Source: Baffinella frigidus (lineage: Eukaryota > Cryptophyceae > Cryptomonadales > Baffinellaceae). Taken from it: a DNA stretch of 10,412 nt. The stretch covers positions 29,084 through 39,495 of the forward strand of contig MU647325.1 in the NCBI GenBank assembly GCA_026770585.1, written 5' to 3'. The translations under genes were made by a program, and so were the position numbers. Under the pieces are notes generated by a model. It made no database searches. It saw only the letters and a list, made by a program, of their open reading frames with translations, and was not told where the DNA came from. Position 1 is the first letter of the stretch. Each line of letters opens with the position of its first letter. Shown in pieces: positions 1-5,796 of this stretch.

Positions 1-78
1 AAACCCCCAACCCCCAACCCCCAACCCCCAACCCCCAAACCCCAAACCCCAAATCCAAAACCCAAAACTCGAACACAG
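1..78 (+). repeat. Degenerate telomere-like repeat (CCCCCAA/CCCCAAA)
   Basis: The window opens with about five CCCCCAA units, then CCCCAAA and CCCAAAA variants, and ends in ACACAG immediately before exon 1. In the gene model it is the 3' end of an upstream intron. It is not a pure CCCTAAA array, so it does not by itself mark a chromosome end. Confidence 0.8.
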
Positions 79-144
79 GTTGGGTTGCTCACGCTGCCGT
101 TCGCGCCGGCGAATTGCGAAGCGTCAGATCTTCGCACCTTTTCG
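79..144 (+). CDS. Exon 1 of the inferred gene (22 codons)
   Basis: The segment starts after ACACAG and ends before GTTTCC. In phase 0 it reads VGLLTLPFAPANCE followed by ASDLRTFS. The last eight codons recur at 497-520 as TSDLCTFS with the same GT boundary; one of the changes is synonymous (TCA/TCG). The acceptor side has no second copy to support it, so the left boundary is less certain than the right. The sequence is GC-rich and unlike the C/A repeats on either side. No function can be assigned. Confidence 0.42.
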
Positions 145-191
145 GTTTCCCTAAGCCCTAAACCCTATAGTCCTTTAACGCGTAGGACCTT

Positions 192-366
192 TAGAGCGCT
201 GTGCAGAGAAGTTGGCCACGGGAAATAATAGAAAATCGAGAAATTGGAGCCATTTTGTCAACTTTTGAGAAATTTACTACCAACAATTTCTCGAAAGTTG
301 ACAAAATGGTTCCAATTTCCCCATTTTCCAATTTTCCGGTGGCCAACTTTTCGGCACAGCGCTCTA
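192..366. mobile_element. Fold-back (MITE-like) element, about 175 bp
   Basis: The ends are inverted repeats: TAGAGCGCTGTGC on the left and GCACAGCGCTCTA on the right. Pairing continues inward through GTTGGCCAC/GTGGCCAAC and CCATTTTGTCAACTTT/AAAGTTGACAAAATGG to a small centre around position 280. Such short palindromic elements without coding capacity are typical of non-autonomous DNA transposons or fold-back elements. It lies in intron 1. The right terminus (TTCGGCACAGCGCTCTAG) recurs at 457-474. Small ORFs across it are shadows of the palindrome. Confidence 0.75.
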
Positions 367-456
367 GCGGGTCTGGTCCTCCTTGCCCCCGCTGTCCCTC
401 TCATTGAAGTTCATCTCCACAAAAGTATTAATTAATTGCTTTTGGCGCAACGAAAT

Positions 457-520
457 TTCGGCACAGCGCTCTAGTCCTTGAACGCTTCGCAGTTCAACGT
501 CGGATCTTTGCACCTTTTCG
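457..520 (+). pseudogene. Partial duplication: fold-back end plus exon 1 tail
   Basis: Positions 457-474 repeat the right end of the 192-366 element. They are followed by TAGTCCTTGAACGC, which resembles 168-182, and then by a copy of the exon 1 tail at 497-520 (T-S-D-L-C-T-F-S) ending before GT at 521. A third scrap, TTTTCG followed by GTTTGGCTAGAC, is at 543-559. These look like rearranged duplicates of the exon 1 donor region inside intron 1. Confidence 0.6.
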
Positions 521-559
521 GTTTGCCTAGACCCTAAACCCTTTTCGGTTTGGCTAGAC

Positions 560-688
560 CCTAAACCCTGAACTCTAAACCCCAAACCCCAAACCCTAAA
601 CCCTAAACCCTAAACCCTAAACCCTAAACCCTAAACCCTAAACCCTAAACCCTAAACCCTAAGCCCAAAACCCAAAACCCGAAACCAG
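560..688 (+). repeat. Interstitial telomere-like array, pure CCCTAAA core
   Basis: Positions 591-662 contain about ten uninterrupted CCCTAAA units flanked by variants (CCCTGAA, CCCCAAA, CCCAAAA). CCCTAAA/TTTAGGG is the telomere repeat of plants and several algal groups. The array ends in GAAACCAG directly before exon 2, so it forms the 3' end of intron 1 in the gene model. Confidence 0.9.
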
Positions 689-729
689 GTTTCACTATCG
701 GACGCGGGCGTCCTCATGCGCACCGGCAG
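689..729 (+). CDS. Exon 2 of the inferred gene (13 codons plus 2 nt)
   Basis: The segment lies between GAAACCAG and GTTCCG. Entered in phase 0 it reads VSLSDAGVLMRTG and leaves AG, which the first G of the next island would complete to an arginine codon. There is no second copy in the window, so support rests on boundaries, phase and composition. The donor GTTCCG is also the start of the 32-bp tandem array that fills the next intron. Confidence 0.42.
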
Positions 730-1020
730 GTTCCGAAACGTTGCGATTTTGACCTTGAAAGGTTTCGAAACGTTGCGGATTAGCTACTGGAATGTTCCGA
801 AACGTTGCGATTTTTACTCTGGAAGGTTCCGAAACGTTGCAGATTAGCCACTGGAATGTTCCGAAACGTTGCGGATTGGCCACTTGAAGGTTTCGAAACG
901 TTGCGAGTTAGTCCATGGAAAGTCCCGAAGCGTTGCCAATCAGTCACTTGAACGTCGCGAAACGTTGCGTGTTGGTCGCCGGTAGCTTCCGAAACGTTGC
1001 GAATTAGCCTACGCGTTGCG
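730..1020 (+). repeat. 32-bp tandem repeat, nine units
   Basis: The core GAAACGTTGCG (usually preceded by TTCC or TTTC) recurs at 735, 767, 799, 831, 863, 895, 927, 959 and 991, exactly every 32 bp. The core contains palindromic AACGTT. The roughly 17-bp remainder varies; units 1 and 3 resemble each other, as do 2 and 4, which suggests an older 64-bp unit. Later units are more diverged (GAAGCGTTGCC at 927). The period is not a multiple of three, and the long minus-strand ORF across it is only a consequence of few stop triplets. It occupies the 5' part of intron 2. Confidence 0.92.
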
Positions 1021-1029
1021 GTCGTGCTA

Positions 1030-1184
1030 CCACCAACCCTCACGGGAAATCTGCGATTTGGGATTTCAAGGGGGTTGAAATCGGAATCTGACTTCAAGTT
1101 GGAATCCGACTTCAACGGCTCCAATTCCACTTGAAAACGGGAAATCGAAAATCGTCGATCTGCTCAAGCCGTGAGGGTTGTTGC
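1030..1184. mobile_element. Inverted-repeat element, copy 1
   Basis: The ends are CCACCAACCCTC and GAGGGTTGTTG, with inner pairing of TTTGGGATTTC-type and GGGAAATCGAAAATCG sequence. It is about 155 bp and is closely related to 9092-9241, sharing the centre AAGGGGGTTGAA, the repeated GGAATCYGACTT and the right arm ending AAGCCGTGAGGGTTG. The left arm is shorter or damaged relative to copy 2. It has no coding capacity and is probably a MITE-like or fold-back element in intron 2. Confidence 0.72.
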
Positions 1185-1200
1185 TATGTGATCAATAAGC

Positions 1201-1361
1201 TGCCCCCCCCCCTCCCCCCTGGTGGGCCGAAACCCGGAACCCCAAACAAACCCTGAACCCTGAACCAAACAAACCCTGAACCCTGAACCAAACCCTGAAC
1301 CCTGAACCAAAACCCGGAACCCAAAACAAACCGTGAACCGTGAACCCTAAACCAAATCCAG
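1201..1361 (+). repeat. Poly-C tract and CCCTGAA/CCAAAC telomere-like repeat
   Basis: A C-rich run (about 17 nt with one T) at 1202-1218 is followed by AAACCCTGAACCCTGAACC-type units to 1350. The tract ends CCAAATCCAG, the proposed acceptor for exon 3. Confidence 0.8.
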
Positions 1362-1401
1362 GGCTGGGCAAGAAATGCTCAACGACAGGGCCTCGCTCAA
1401 T
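1362..1401 (+). CDS. Exon 3 of the inferred gene (1 nt plus 13 codons)
   Basis: The island lies between CCAAATCCAG and GTATCC. Its first G completes the codon left by exon 2, and then it reads AGQEMLNDRASLN, ending in phase 0. It is the only non-repetitive stretch between 1230 and 2140. No second copy is present, so support is boundary, phase and composition only. Confidence 0.4.
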
Positions 1402-1487
1402 GTATCCCCCTAAGACCCCAAACCCTGAATCCTAAACACTGAACCCTGAACCATAAACACTGAACCCTGAACCCTAAACACTGAACC

Positions 1488-1526
<39 letters not shown>

Positions 1527-2170
1527 ACTCTGAACTCTGAACCCTGGGCCTTGAACCCTGAACCCTGAATCCTACACCCTGAACTCTGAACAATGAACAA
1601 TGCACAATGAACCCTGAAACCTGAACTCTGAACCCTGAACTCTGGACTCTGAACTCTGAACCCTAAACCCTGGACCCTGAACCCTAAACACTGAATCCTG
1701 AACCCCACACTAAACCCTGAACCCTGAACCCTAAAAACTGATCTTTGAACCCCGAACTCTGAACTCTGAACCCTGAACCCTGAACCCTGAACCCTGAACC
1801 CTGAACCCTGAACCCTGAACTCTAAACTCCAAACCCTAACCCCCAATTACCAAACCCAAAATACCAAACCCCAAACCAACCCTGAACCTTAAACCCCAAA
1901 GCCCAAACCCTGAACCCTGAACCTTGACCCAAAAACCACAAACCAAACCCAAAACCCTGAACCCTGAACCCTAAACCCTAAACCCAAACCAACCACCCCC
2001 CCCAAAACCCAAACCCCAAACCCAAAACCCAAAACCCAAAACCCAATACCCAAAACCCCAAACCCCAAACACTAAACCTTAAACCCGAAACCTGTCAACC
2101 CAAACCCTGAACCTCAAACATTGTAAACCAAACCCTAAACACCACATCATGAATCCTTTATCCAAACTAG
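1402..2170 (+). repeat. Degenerate telomere-like repeat, mainly CCCTGAA
   Basis: From 1411 to about 1845 the dominant unit is CCCTGAA or CTCTGAA with CCCTCAA patches (1487-1530). After 1846 CCCAAAA, CCCCAAA and CCCTAAA forms dominate. The minus-strand reading gives an FRVQGSG-type low-complexity ORF, which is an artefact of 7-mer repetition. ACCACATCAT at 2141-2150 begins a block repeated 200 bp downstream. No gene is seen apart from the exon relic that follows. Confidence 0.88.
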
Positions 2171-2200
2171 GTGCCGGATGAGCGCAAGCTGTCCTTCAAT
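2141..2200 (+). pseudogene. Truncated upstream copy of exon 4 with its acceptor
   Basis: ACCACATCAT, then ATCCAAACTAG and VPDERKLSFN (2171-2200) match 2341-2400, offset by exactly 200 bp. Two of the four codon differences are synonymous (GAC/GAT, TCG/TCC). The copy runs into repeat after ten codons, so it is a partial tandem duplication of the intron 3-exon 4 junction. Confidence 0.7.
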
Positions 2201-2370
2201 CCTAAGCCCCAAACCCCAAACTCCAACCCCTAACCCCTAAACCCTAAACCCTAAACCCAAACCCCTAAACCCAAAACCCAAAACTCTAAACCTCAAACCC
2301 CAAACCCTAAACCCTAAACCTTTTACCCCAAACCCCAGACACCACATCATAACCCCTTGATCCAAACCAG
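2201..2370 (+). repeat. Telomere-like repeat leading to exon 4
   Basis: CCCCAAA, CCCTAAA and CCCAAAA units are followed by the duplicated ACCACATCAT block and the acceptor TCCAAACCAG. No other feature is seen. Confidence 0.85.
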
Positions 2371-2457
2371 GTGCCGGACGAGCGCAAGATTTCGTTCTAT
2401 GAGGGTGACGTGGTTGTGCTCACCCACTTCCGCCACAACGCCTCCATGTCGATCAAC
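2371..2457 (+). CDS. Exon 4 of the inferred gene (29 codons)
   Basis: The exon starts after TCCAAACCAG and ends before GTGAGA, a good splice donor. In phase 0 it begins VPDERKISFYEG, continues DVVVLTHF and ends RHNASMSIN. Codons are GC-rich at third positions. Part of it (from about the GD residues to the donor) is repeated three times downstream, and its first ten codons once upstream. The island borders are sharp on both sides. The sequence gives no recognisable domain; the hydrophobic DVVVL could be a beta strand. No function is assigned. Confidence 0.62.
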
Positions 2458-2458
2458 G

Positions 2459-2524
2459 TGAGACTGTGTGTGTGTGTGTGACAGAGAGAGAGTGAGAGAG
2501 TGAGTGAGTGTGTGTGTGAGAGAG

Positions 2525-2562
<38 letters not shown>

Positions 2563-2635
2563 TGAGTGAGAGTGAGAGAGAGAGTGTGAGAGAGAGAGAG
2601 AGAGGGAGAGAGAGAGGGAGAGATAGAGAGAGAGA
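2459..2635 (+). repeat. AG/TG microsatellite block 1
   Basis: Alternating (TG)n and (AG)n tracts on + with occasional ACAG, GGAG and GATAG interruptions. The tract begins within the GTGAGACTGTG donor region of exon 4. Minus-strand SLSLTHTH-type ORFs across it are artefacts. Confidence 0.95.
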
Positions 2636-2690
2636 GGGGGACGTGGTTGTGCTTACCCACTTCCGCCACAACGCCTCCATGTCGATCAAC
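2636..2690 (+). pseudogene. Exon 4 copy 2 (3' part) with donor
   Basis: In the exon 4 frame it reads GDVVVLTHFRHNASMSIN and ends before GTGAGA. One synonymous change (CTC/CTT) separates it from exon 4. The first ten or so codons and the acceptor are replaced by (AG)n. Confidence 0.75.
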
Positions 2691-2841
2691 GTGAGAGAGA
2701 GTGTGTGTGTGTGTGAGAGAGAGAGAGTGAGAGAGTGAGAGAGAGAGAGAGAGAGAGTGTGTGTGTGAGAGAGAGAGAGAAGGAGGGAGAGAGAGTGTGT
2801 GTGTGTGAGAGAGAGAGAGGGATAGAGTGAGATAGAGAGAG

Positions 2842-2872
<31 letters not shown>

Positions 2873-2889
2873 TAGAGAGGGAGAAAGAG
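2691..2889 (+). repeat. AG/TG microsatellite block 2
   Basis: Same composition as block 1, starting at the exon copy donor and ending in a G-run before the next copy. Copy ends at 2457, 2690 and 2945 are spaced 233 and 255 bp apart. Confidence 0.95.
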
Positions 2890-2945
2890 AGGGGGGCGTG
2901 GTTGTGCTCACCCACTTCCGCCACAACGCCTCCATGTCGATCAAC
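2890..2945 (+). pseudogene. Exon 4 copy 3 (3' part) with donor
   Basis: It reads GGVVVLTHF and RHNASMSIN in frame, then GTGAGACTGTG exactly as after exon 4 itself. GAC has become GGC in the G-run. Confidence 0.75.
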
Positions 2946-3006
2946 GTGAGACTGTGTGTGTGTGTGACAGAGAGAGAGTGAGAGAGTGAGTGTGTGTGTG
3001 TGAGAG

Positions 3007-3042
<36 letters not shown>

Positions 3043-3058
3043 GGAGAGAGGGAGAGAT

Positions 3059-3095
<37 letters not shown>

Positions 3096-3150
3096 AAGAG
3101 AGTGTGTGTGAGAGAGAGAGGGAGAGAGAGAGAGAGATGGAGAGAGCGAG
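2946..3150 (+). repeat. AG/TG microsatellite block 3
   Basis: Third (TG)n/(AG)n block, starting GTGAGACTGTG as in block 1, so blocks 1 and 3 are closest relatives. Contains GATAGATAG patches near 3055-3075. Confidence 0.95.
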
Positions 3151-3198
3151 GGGGGCGTGCTCACCCACTTCCGCCACAACGCCTCCATGTCGATCAAC
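3151..3198 (+). pseudogene. Exon 4 copy 4 with altered donor
   Basis: It reads GGVLTHF then RHNASMSIN; a 6-nt in-frame deletion removes two of the three valines. The donor here is GTAACC, followed by TCCAAACCCTAC, so this copy joins a different intron sequence. It could be the copy actually spliced to exon 5. Confidence 0.7.
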
Positions 3199-3444
3199 GT
3201 AACCTCCAAACCCTACAAAATTGACCCCCGGCATTCTTTCGATTTAATTTTAAAACACAAAGTCTTTTTGGCATATGCTTGTTGTGTGCTATGGCAACGC
3301 GATGACGAGGAAACATCAGCACACACCACACACCACACGGTGGACTATCATTAGCACATACCACATACCACATACCACACGGTGGACTACGAACCACCCT
3401 TTACACCCCAGAACGGTGGTTAAAATAAAATCTGATCGGGTGTT
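3199..3444. repeat. Intronic sequence with ACCACAT/ACCACAC short repeats
   Basis: Unique AT-richer sequence, then CACACACCACACACCAC and ACCACATACCACATACC short tandem repeats. CCACACGGTGGACT occurs at 3333-3346 and 3375-3388, and again at 7893-7906; it contains the palindrome CCAC.ACGG.GTGG-like core. No gene is seen. Confidence 0.6.
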
Positions 3445-3460
3445 GCGCACGTCCCGCGCA

Positions 3461-3536
3461 TCTTAAGGGTAATGTCGTGCTATGTTAAAGCTATGGCAAT
3501 GATAAGTCATCACTAACCACCCTTAACATGGCACCA
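3461..3536 (+). mobile_element. MITE-like element of the GCTATCTTA family, diverged copy
   Basis: ATCTTAAGGGT at the left and ACCCTTAACATGGCAC at the right form inverted ends. The internal TGTGCTATGTTAAAGCTAT aligns with TGTGCTATGTTATAGCTAT in the copy at 8500-8580. It is about 75 bp with no coding capacity. Confidence 0.55.
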
Positions 3537-3564
3537 AACGATGTTTCGGATTTCGTTTTAAATC

Positions 3565-3622
3565 TCGTATTAGATTTGTAAATTTCATATTAAATTGGAA
3601 AACTTCGTATTAAATTAGTGTC
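3565..3622 (+). repeat. 20-bp AT-rich tandem repeat, about three units
   Basis: TCGTATTAGATTTGTAAATT, TCATATTAAATTGGAAAACT and TCGTATTAAATTAG start at 3565, 3585 and 3605, a period of 20 bp. Confidence 0.65.
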
Positions 3623-3648
3623 CGAGGCCATGCAATTTAAACTGCCTT

Positions 3649-3742
3649 TTATGCTATCTAATGGGTGGATGTTGCCAAAATTTGCTATTTTAGCATCGAC
3701 ATAGCTTTAACATTGGACAAACCCCACCCTAAGATAGCAAAA
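3649..3742 (-). mobile_element. MITE-like element of the GCTATCTTA family, inverted copy
   Basis: Read on the minus strand it begins TTGCTATCTTAGGGTGGGG and contains AGCTATGTCGATGCTAAAAT, then AGCAAATTTTGGC, matching the copy at 8636-8716 (AGCTATGTCGAGGCTAAGAT, AGCAAATTTTGCC). The ends TGCTATCTAATGGGTGG and CCACCCTAAGATAGCA are inverted repeats. Confidence 0.68.
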
Positions 3743-3754
3743 AAACACGGTTAA

Positions 3755-3780
3755 AATTTCATGGTCTCGTCCATGAAATT
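3755..3780. repeat. 10-bp perfect hairpin
   Basis: AATTTCATGG (3755-3764) pairs with CCATGAAATT (3771-3780) around a 6-nt loop. It may be the tip of a further element; no function is shown. Confidence 0.6.
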
Positions 3781-3910
3781 CGGAATTCGCAGGTGAACGG
3801 CGGCCCGTCAGCGCACGTCCCGCGCATCCCGCCCGCCGCGCGCCCCTTCATCAACTTAAAGGTCGCGCCCCCTAAAGTCATCCCAACACTTACTGTGTGA
3901 ACCGTGCCGG

Positions 3911-4109
3911 TCCCTTGCAAACCGCCTGCGAAACGTGCCACGCCAGATTGATCGAGGGAAACCGACGCCTTATCCACGTAAGATCTGACGTGTTTGACTT
4001 AAGTATTCAAGGGCTTTCTCTTGAACGATGTCAAAAGTGGTTGTTTCGATCATTCTGGCGTGGTGCGTCTGCGGTCAACGTTATCGGCGCTCTTGCAAGC
4101 CGCGCGGGG
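3911..4109. mobile_element. Imperfect inverted-repeat element, about 195 bp
   Basis: CCACGCCAGATTGATCGAGGG on the left pairs with the complement of GTTTCGATCATTCTGGCGTGG on the right, and outer CTTGCAAACCGCC pairs with the CTTGCAAG region near 4093. The small ORFs across it have no supporting features. Probably another MITE-like insertion, more diverged than the others. The arms are interrupted by unpaired bases. Confidence 0.5.
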
Positions 4110-4111
4110 CG

Positions 4112-4265
4112 AACCCCAAACCCTGAACCTTAAACCCGAAACCCGAAACCCGAAACCCGAAACCCGAAACCCGAAACCCGAAACCCGAACCCCGAAACCC
4201 GAAACCCGCAACCCGCAACCCGCAACCAGAAACCAGAAACCAGAAACCCGAAACTTGAACCCCGA
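4112..4265 (+). repeat. CCCGAAA telomere-like array
   Basis: After CCCCAAACCCTGAACC, about ten units of CCCGAAA run from 4135 to 4206, then CCCGCAA and CCAGAAA variants. The unit differs from telomeric CCCTAAA by one base (T to G) and is locally uniform. Confidence 0.9.
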
Positions 4266-4278
4266 AAGCCTGAAGCAG

Positions 4279-4329
4279 GTGGAGGGGGACATGGCGACGA
4301 ACGTCGGGGAGAAGAAGCTGCAGCACTCA
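4279..4329 (+). pseudogene. Exon 5 copy, 5' part (17 codons)
   Basis: It begins after CTGAAGCAG and reads VEGDMATNVGEKKLQHS in the exon 5 frame. Compared with 4762-4812 there are four synonymous changes (GCG/GCC, CTG/CTC, CAC/CAT, TCA/TCG) and one replacement (AAC/ATC). The 3' half of the exon is missing. A strong hint that the segment evolved under coding constraint before or after duplication. Confidence 0.72.
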
Positions 4330-4401
4330 GCCCACTCGCTACTAGAGACAACCGTCAAACCCTAAACCCTGAGCCATAACTCCTCAACCCTAACACCCTA
4401 G

Positions 4402-4413
4402 GTGGAGGGGGAC
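4402..4413 (+). pseudogene. Exon 5 acceptor relic 1
   Basis: ACACCCTAG then GTGGAGGGGGAC matches the first four codons of exon 5 (VEGD), then diverges into GGATCACGC. It continues into the 4414-4621 insertion-like segment. Confidence 0.55.
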
Positions 4414-4621
4414 GGATCACGCTAGTGGATCATTCTAGTGGACCACTCAACGCATGTCAAACTGGTCAAATGTCAAACTGGTCAAAATCTGAAACTGGTC
4501 AAGGCGTCTTACGTCACTCTAGTGGATCAGGCCGTAGGGCTCCTGGGATAGGGTAGCAAAGCGCGGTGCAGAACACTCTTCTTCATCACAGGCGAGTGAT
4601 GAAGAAGAACCCTGCGAGCAG
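4414..4621. other. Unique intronic segment with short repeats and a hairpin
   Basis: Contains TGTCAAACTGGTCAAA twice in tandem plus a third partial copy (4456-4500), CTAGTGGATCA at 4424 and near 4520, and a perfect 13-bp hairpin TCTTCTTCATCAC/GTGATGAAGAAGA at 4577-4608. GCAAAGCGCGGTGCAGAA (4556-4573) recurs at 5807-5824 and 6031-6048. Bounded on both sides by exon 5 acceptor relics, so it may be an insertion between duplicated junctions. Confidence 0.5.
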
Positions 4622-4633
4622 GTGGAGGGGGAC
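4622..4633 (+). pseudogene. Exon 5 acceptor relic 2
   Basis: GAGCAG then GTGGAGGGGGAC again matches the first four codons of exon 5, after which CCTTAAACC-type repeat begins. Only the acceptor and VEGD remain. Confidence 0.55.
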
Positions 4634-4761
4634 CTTAAACCTTAAAACCTTGAACCCTAAACCTTGAACCCTCCATCTTTTACACCCCTGAACCCGAAAC
4701 CCTACACCCTACACCCTACACCCTACACCCGAAACCCGAAACCCGAAACCTTACACCCTAG
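4634..4761 (+). repeat. CCTTGAA, CCCTACA and CCCGAAA repeat leading to exon 5
   Basis: Short runs of three 7-mer variants in succession, ending CTTACACCCTAG, the acceptor of exon 5. Confidence 0.8.
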
Positions 4762-4836
4762 GTGGAGGGGGACATGGCCACGATCGTCGGGGAGAAGAAG
4801 CTCCAGCATTCGATCCGCAAGGGAAAACGCCGCGCG
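4762..4836 (+). CDS. Exon 5 of the inferred gene (25 codons)
   Basis: The only full-length copy: it starts after ACACCCTAG and ends before GTAACA. In phase 0 it reads VEGDMATIVG, then EKKLQHS, then IRKGKRRA. The last part is very basic, compatible with a nucleic-acid or acidic-partner contact or a nuclear signal, but that is only a composition remark. Six relics (4279, 4402, 4622, 5104, 5456, 5681) match parts of it, and several differ mainly at third codon positions. That pattern is the best coding evidence in the window. Product unknown. Confidence 0.68.
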
Positions 4837-5103
4837 GTAACAAACCCTACACCCTACACCCTACACCCTACCTCCTACACCCTACACCTCACGCCCTGCA
4901 CCCTACACCCTACACCCTACACACTACACACTATACCCTACATCCTACACCCTACACCCTACACCCTGCACCCTACACACTACACCCTACACACTACACA
5001 CTACACACTATACCCTACACCCTACACCCTGTACCCTACACCCTACACCCTACACCCTACACCCTACACCCTACACCCTGTCACCCAACAACCCTACACC
5101 CTG
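4837..5103 (+). repeat. CCCTACA telomere-variant array 1
   Basis: About 35 units dominated by CCCTACA with CACTACA, CCCTGCA and CCCTATA variants. It begins flush after the exon 5 donor GTAACAAA and ends with TCACCCAACAACCCTACACC before the exon 5 tail relic. The same closing phrase ends array 2 at about 5657-5680, so the two blocks share a duplicated layout. Confidence 0.92.
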
Positions 5104-5127
5104 ATCCGCAAAGGGAAACGCCGCGCG
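5104..5127 (+). pseudogene. Exon 5 tail relic (8 codons)
   Basis: It reads IRKGKRRA and ends before GTAACAAA as in exon 5. Both differences from exon 5 (AAG/AAA, GGA/GGG) are synonymous. Confidence 0.68.
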
Positions 5128-5269
5128 GTAACAAACCCTACAAAATGTACCCTGAACTCTGAACCGTAAACCCTGAATACTGACCCCTAAATTCTACACC
5201 CTGAACCCTGTACCCGCAACCCTTCACCCTACAACATACTCCCTACACACTCAACCCGAAACCCGAAAC
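5128..5269 (+). repeat. Mixed CCCTGAA/CCCTACA/CCCGAAA repeat
   Basis: Degenerate 7-mer repeat with several variants, without other features, running up to the long palindrome. Confidence 0.8.
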
Positions 5270-5436
5270 TTATAAGATAACGGCCTGAAAATGGGGTAGT
5301 TAGGCATACGGTATTGCCTAGGACCTCCTACCGTAGGCCGAGGGATCCTAGGACCAAAAAGTCTCGGCCTACGGTAGGAGGTCCTAGGCAATGCCGTAGG
5401 CCTAACTACCCCATTTTCAGGATGTTACCCTATTAA
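5270..5436. mobile_element. Long palindromic element, copy 1 (about 167 bp)
   Basis: Near-perfect inverted arms run from ACGGCCTGAAAATGGGGTAG through CCTACCGTAGGCCGAG to a centre of about 23 nt containing GGATCCTAGGACCAAAAAG, then back to CTACCCCATTTTCAGG. Outer ends TTATAAGATAAC and GTTACCCTATTAA are imperfect inverted repeats. The same element lies at 10092-10259 with its centre reversed. It has no coding capacity. Arm identity this high indicates a young MITE or fold-back element and can extrude as a cruciform. Confidence 0.82.
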
Positions 5437-5455
5437 AACCTTGAACCCGAAACCC
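5437..5455 (+). repeat. CCTTGAACCCGAAACCC spacer
   Basis: Short telomere-like spacer between the palindrome and the next exon 5 relic. Here the relic starts directly after CCC without an AG acceptor, so its exonic left boundary is lost. Confidence 0.6.
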
Positions 5456-5503
5456 GGCGAGACGAAGCTCCAGCACTCGATTTGTAAGGGCAAGCGCCGC
5501 GCG
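5456..5503 (+). pseudogene. Exon 5 copy, 3' part (16 codons)
   Basis: It reads GETKLQHSICKGKRRA and ends before GTCTCA. Relative to exon 5 there are five synonymous changes and two replacements (AAG to ACG, CGC to TGT). It is followed by CCCTACA repeat, as exon 5 is. Confidence 0.72.
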
Positions 5504-5680
5504 GTCTCAAACCCTACACCCTACACCCTACACCCTACACCCTACACCCTACACCCTACACCCTACACCCTACACCCTACACCCTACACCCTACACACTA
5601 CACCCCACACCCTACACCCTGTCACCCTACACTCTACACCCTGGACCCTACACCCTATCACCCAACAACCCTACACCCTG
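5504..5680 (+). repeat. CCCTACA telomere-variant array 2
   Basis: About twelve nearly perfect CCCTACA units (5512-5593) then variants, closing with TCACCCAACAACCCTACACC before the next relic. It parallels 4837-5103, suggesting that exon tail, array and second tail were duplicated together. Confidence 0.92.
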
Positions 5681-5704
5681 ATCCACAAGGGCAAGCGCCG
5701 CGCG
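5681..5704 (+). pseudogene. Exon 5 tail relic (8 codons)
   Basis: It reads IHKGKRRA and ends before GTCACA. Differences from exon 5 are one replacement (CGC/CAC) and two synonymous changes (GGA/GGC, AAA/AAG). Confidence 0.66.
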
Positions 5705-5796
5705 GTCACACACCCTACACCTGAAACCCCGAAACCCTACAACCTATACCCGAAAGCCGCAAGCCGTAATTCTACAACCTGAACCCTGAACCTGGT
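5705..5796 (+). repeat. Degenerate CCCTACA/CCCGAAA/CCCTGAA repeat
   Basis: Short mixed repeat ending GAACCTGGT before a 28-bp direct repeat. Confidence 0.7.

Noticed and set aside
1-60. True chromosome end at the left edge
   Set aside because: The repeats are degenerate CCCCCAA/CCCCAAA, and purer CCCTAAA arrays lie in the interior, so a terminal telomere is not shown.
730-1020. CRISPR-like array (conserved core, variable spacers)
   Set aside because: The core is only about 15 bp, spacers are related to each other, the context is eukaryotic and no cas genes are present. It is a diverged minisatellite.
780-1130. Minus-strand ORF of 116 codons over the 32-bp array
   Set aside because: The repeat period is not a multiple of three, so repeats are read in shifting frames; openness reflects lack of stop triplets in the unit.
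1517-1846. Minus-strand ORF with FRVQGSG-type repeated protein (also 4050-4358 and 5948-6154)
   Set aside because: It is the translation of 7-mer telomere-like repeat in a frame with few stops; the 21-nt frame cycle produces the motif without selection.
2397-3234. Long minus-strand ORFs rich in SLSLTHTH
   Set aside because: They arise from AG/TG microsatellite, which lacks stops on that strand. The non-repetitive parts code more plausibly on +.
4762-5169. Plus-strand ORF of 135 codons starting at MEGD
   Set aside because: Its first 25 codons are exon 5 (the initial M is a misread GTG/other-frame start), and the rest translates CCCTACA repeat (YTLHPT). The exon ends at the GT at 4837.
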